This document shows, one piece after another, positions 6,073 through 7,135 of a DNA stretch of 7,135 nucleotides. The stretch is from JAZUOT01 sp045604805. Its GTDB lineage: Bacteria > Bacillota > Clostridia > Oscillospirales > Acutalibacteraceae. Location of the stretch: NCBI GenBank assembly GCA_045604805.1, contig JAZUOT010000035.1, forward strand, positions 1 through 7,135. The letters run 5' to 3'. The position numbers and the translations under genes are program-made. Below the pieces are notes generated by a model. The model worked only from the letters and a program-made list of their open reading frames with translations, did not search any database and had not been told where the DNA came from. Position 1 is the stretch's first letter; each line of letters begins with the position of its first letter.

Positions 6073-6381
6073 GTGGAATATAAATCAGATCTAAATCACA
6101 TTGCAGAAAAATCGCTCACAAAAGTATCTCTTGGAATAGTTATAGCCCTGTCGTTGGTAGCACTGTCCTTTCTTATTTTCATTTCTATACATGTGAATTC
6201 AGAAAATTCGCAACTGCAAAACGAGAGCAATAGTAAAAGTTTATTAGATTCCTCTACCCTCAACGATTACATCGTACAGCTTAATGCAGCAAACGCGTTT
6301 GTAGATGCTGGAGAATATGAAAAAGCTATGGAAGCTTACATCGAAGCTATAGAGATAGCACCAAATGAAAAGTCTGCTTAG
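6073..6381 (+). CDS. Short membrane-anchored single-TPR protein, possibly truncated
   Basis: The 102-residue product has a short N-terminal cytoplasmic segment, one hydrophobic helix (about 18-39, LGIVIALSLVALSFLIFISI), a Ser/Asn/Gln-rich linker (about 42-62), and then one TPR-like unit (about 67-100: LNAANAFVDAGEYEKAMEAYIEAIEIAPN). The GTG start follows the upstream stop by 6 nt; AAAGG at the end of that gene serves as ribosome site about 9 nt upstream, so the two are probably translationally coupled. TPR domains normally need several repeats, and this one stops right after the first (EKSA, then TAG). That suggests a truncated gene or a minimal interaction module. I see no TPR continuation in the other two forward frames just after the stop. 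The function is unknown; TPRs mediate protein contacts. A role linked to alkylation repair is suggested only by position. Confidence 0.7.
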   Translation: MEYKSDLNHIAEKSLTKVSLGIVIALSLVALSFLIFISIHVNSENSQLQNESNSKSLLDSSTLNDYIVQLNAANAFVDAGEYEKAMEAYIEAIEIAPNEKSA

Positions 6382-6467
6382 GAACATTAGAGAGTTGTAG
6401 TGCCCTTCCTTCTAATTTCTAATTCGTGCTTTTTCTACAAAAAACAATCAATTTCAAAATATTACAT

Positions 6468-6517
6468 GAGGTATTTATTTACAAATAGGGAATAGTTAAA
6501 TAACCTCTTCATTTTTT
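6468..6517 (+). terminator. Probable terminator of the alkD-TPR operon
   Basis: GAGGTATTTA (6468-6477) pairs with TAAAT-A-ACCTC (6497-6507, one bulged A), giving a 10-bp AU-rich stem with a 19-nt loop. After a 4-nt gap, six T residues follow on the plus strand (6512-6517). The orientation of the T-run fits the plus-strand operon that ends at 6381. The stem is weak, and it lies just past the 3' end of the converging acyltransferase gene, so it may act on both strands. The rest of 6382-6520 shows no gene. Confidence 0.45.
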
Positions 6518-6520
6518 GTC

Positions 6521-7135
6521 CTATATAAATCTGCTAATAATCGGTACTTTTTTTAAAATAATGGTAATTATATATGAAACCATCATAACAAAAAAGCATA
6601 CCGCAAAAGTAATTAGCATATCATTGAACGGTAAAATTTGGAGCATAGCTATCCATTCTTTTTTTATCATTCTCAATAATAATAAGTGCAATAGATAGAT
6701 ACCAAATGTACAACTTCCTAGAGAAACGATAAACTTTTGCAATAATTTTGGCATATCCCACTTTGACGATAAGTATTTTACTGTAAGAATTATAGCTACA
6801 CAGTTTAAAATGACAAAAGAAGAATGAAAGCTCTGAGATAATTTTTCAGAACATTCCCCTGTGATTAATATTTTTTTATATGTAGCATAACAACTAATAA
6901 CAATTCCAATGATATTGGCAAACCAAAATAATGGTAGGAATTTCCTATATTTATTTACATCAAATGTGTTATATAAATAATATCCCAAACAAGGATAAAT
7001 GACTATATTAGTATAAATCCAGCTAGGCTTAGCACGTGCAAAAAGCATTATATAACCATTAGACAACAGAAATTCAGCCACAGGTAAAATCCCTGAAAAG
7101 AAAAGAGCTATAAGGCCCATGTAGAGGAAGCCCCC
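6521..7135 (-). CDS. Acyltransferase-3 family membrane protein, C-terminal part (5' partial)
   Basis: The open frame runs to the window edge with no stop (upstream codons read GGFLY before the first ATG at 7120), so the gene is cut at its 5' end and about 204 residues are visible. The protein has roughly six hydrophobic segments. The last-but-one holds SLGSCTFGIYLLHLLLL, the SFGIYLiH-type motif near the C-terminus of acyltransferase-3 (OafA/NodX-like) proteins, which O-acylate cell-surface polysaccharides or lipids. An earlier IYPCLGYYLYN matches the family's GYYL pattern. The catalytic N-terminal His region lies outside the window, so activity cannot be judged. It converges on the TPR gene with 139 nt between. 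Very hydrophobic, AT-rich coding suggests an accessory cell-envelope gene rather than part of the repair block. The exact acceptor is unknown. Confidence 0.75.
   Translation of the reverse strand, partial: GGFLYMGLIALFFSGILPVAEFLLSNGYIMLFARAKPSWIYTNIVIYPCLGYYLYNTFDVNKYRKFLPLFWFANIIGIVISCYATYKKILITGECSEKLSQSFHSSFVILNCVAIILTVKYLSSKWDMPKLLQKFIVSLGSCTFGIYLLHLLLLRMIKKEWIAMLQILPFNDMLITFAVCFFVMMVSYIITIILKKVPIISRFI

Noticed and set aside
6516..6698. Plus-strand 60-codon open frame
   Set aside because: It lies antisense to the acyltransferase-3 C-terminal region, whose membrane segments and IYLLH motif make the minus strand the coding one.

Overview
The window is AT-rich and reads as low-GC Gram-positive (Bacillota, probably Clostridia-like) chromosome. 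Evidence for this is the strong AGGAGG-type ribosome binding sites, frequent TTG/GTG starts, sigma-A-type promoters, and the types of RecA, RecX, RimO and DnaA encoded. I cannot fix the genus from sequence alone.

Layout, left to right. Positions 1-205 hold no convincing gene, but contain a minus-strand terminator-like hairpin (45-80) and two unproven micro-ORFs. From 206 to 5226 every gene is on the minus strand. In transcription order they are dnaA (replication initiator), recA (recombinase), recX (RecA regulator), rimO (ribosomal protein S12 methylthiotransferase), and a small protein with a bacteriocin-type double-glycine leader fused to a TPR-like helical domain. A divergent promoter region (about 5227-5388) separates dnaA from a plus-strand pair: an AlkD-type DNA alkylation repair glycosylase and a short membrane-anchored protein with a single TPR. 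A probable terminator follows at 6468-6517. The right edge holds the 3' part of a minus-strand acyltransferase-3 family membrane protein that runs off the window.

Functionally the core is a DNA replication, recombination and repair block (dnaA, recA, recX, alkD) with a translation-modification gene (rimO), flanked by accessory genes. dnaA has its own TTGCAA-17-TAGAAT promoter, and a weaker promoter precedes recA. A hairpin between recA and recX probably lowers recX expression relative to recA. rimO follows recX within a few bases, and the leader-TPR gene follows rimO by 30 bases with no convincing terminator, so it may be read through from the recA operon.

The most unusual item is the leader-TPR fusion at 206-613. 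The dnaA-recA-recX-rimO order, with no dnaN and no DnaA-box cluster, is also atypical. I see no CRISPR array, rRNA, tRNA, insertion sequence or complete new defence system.
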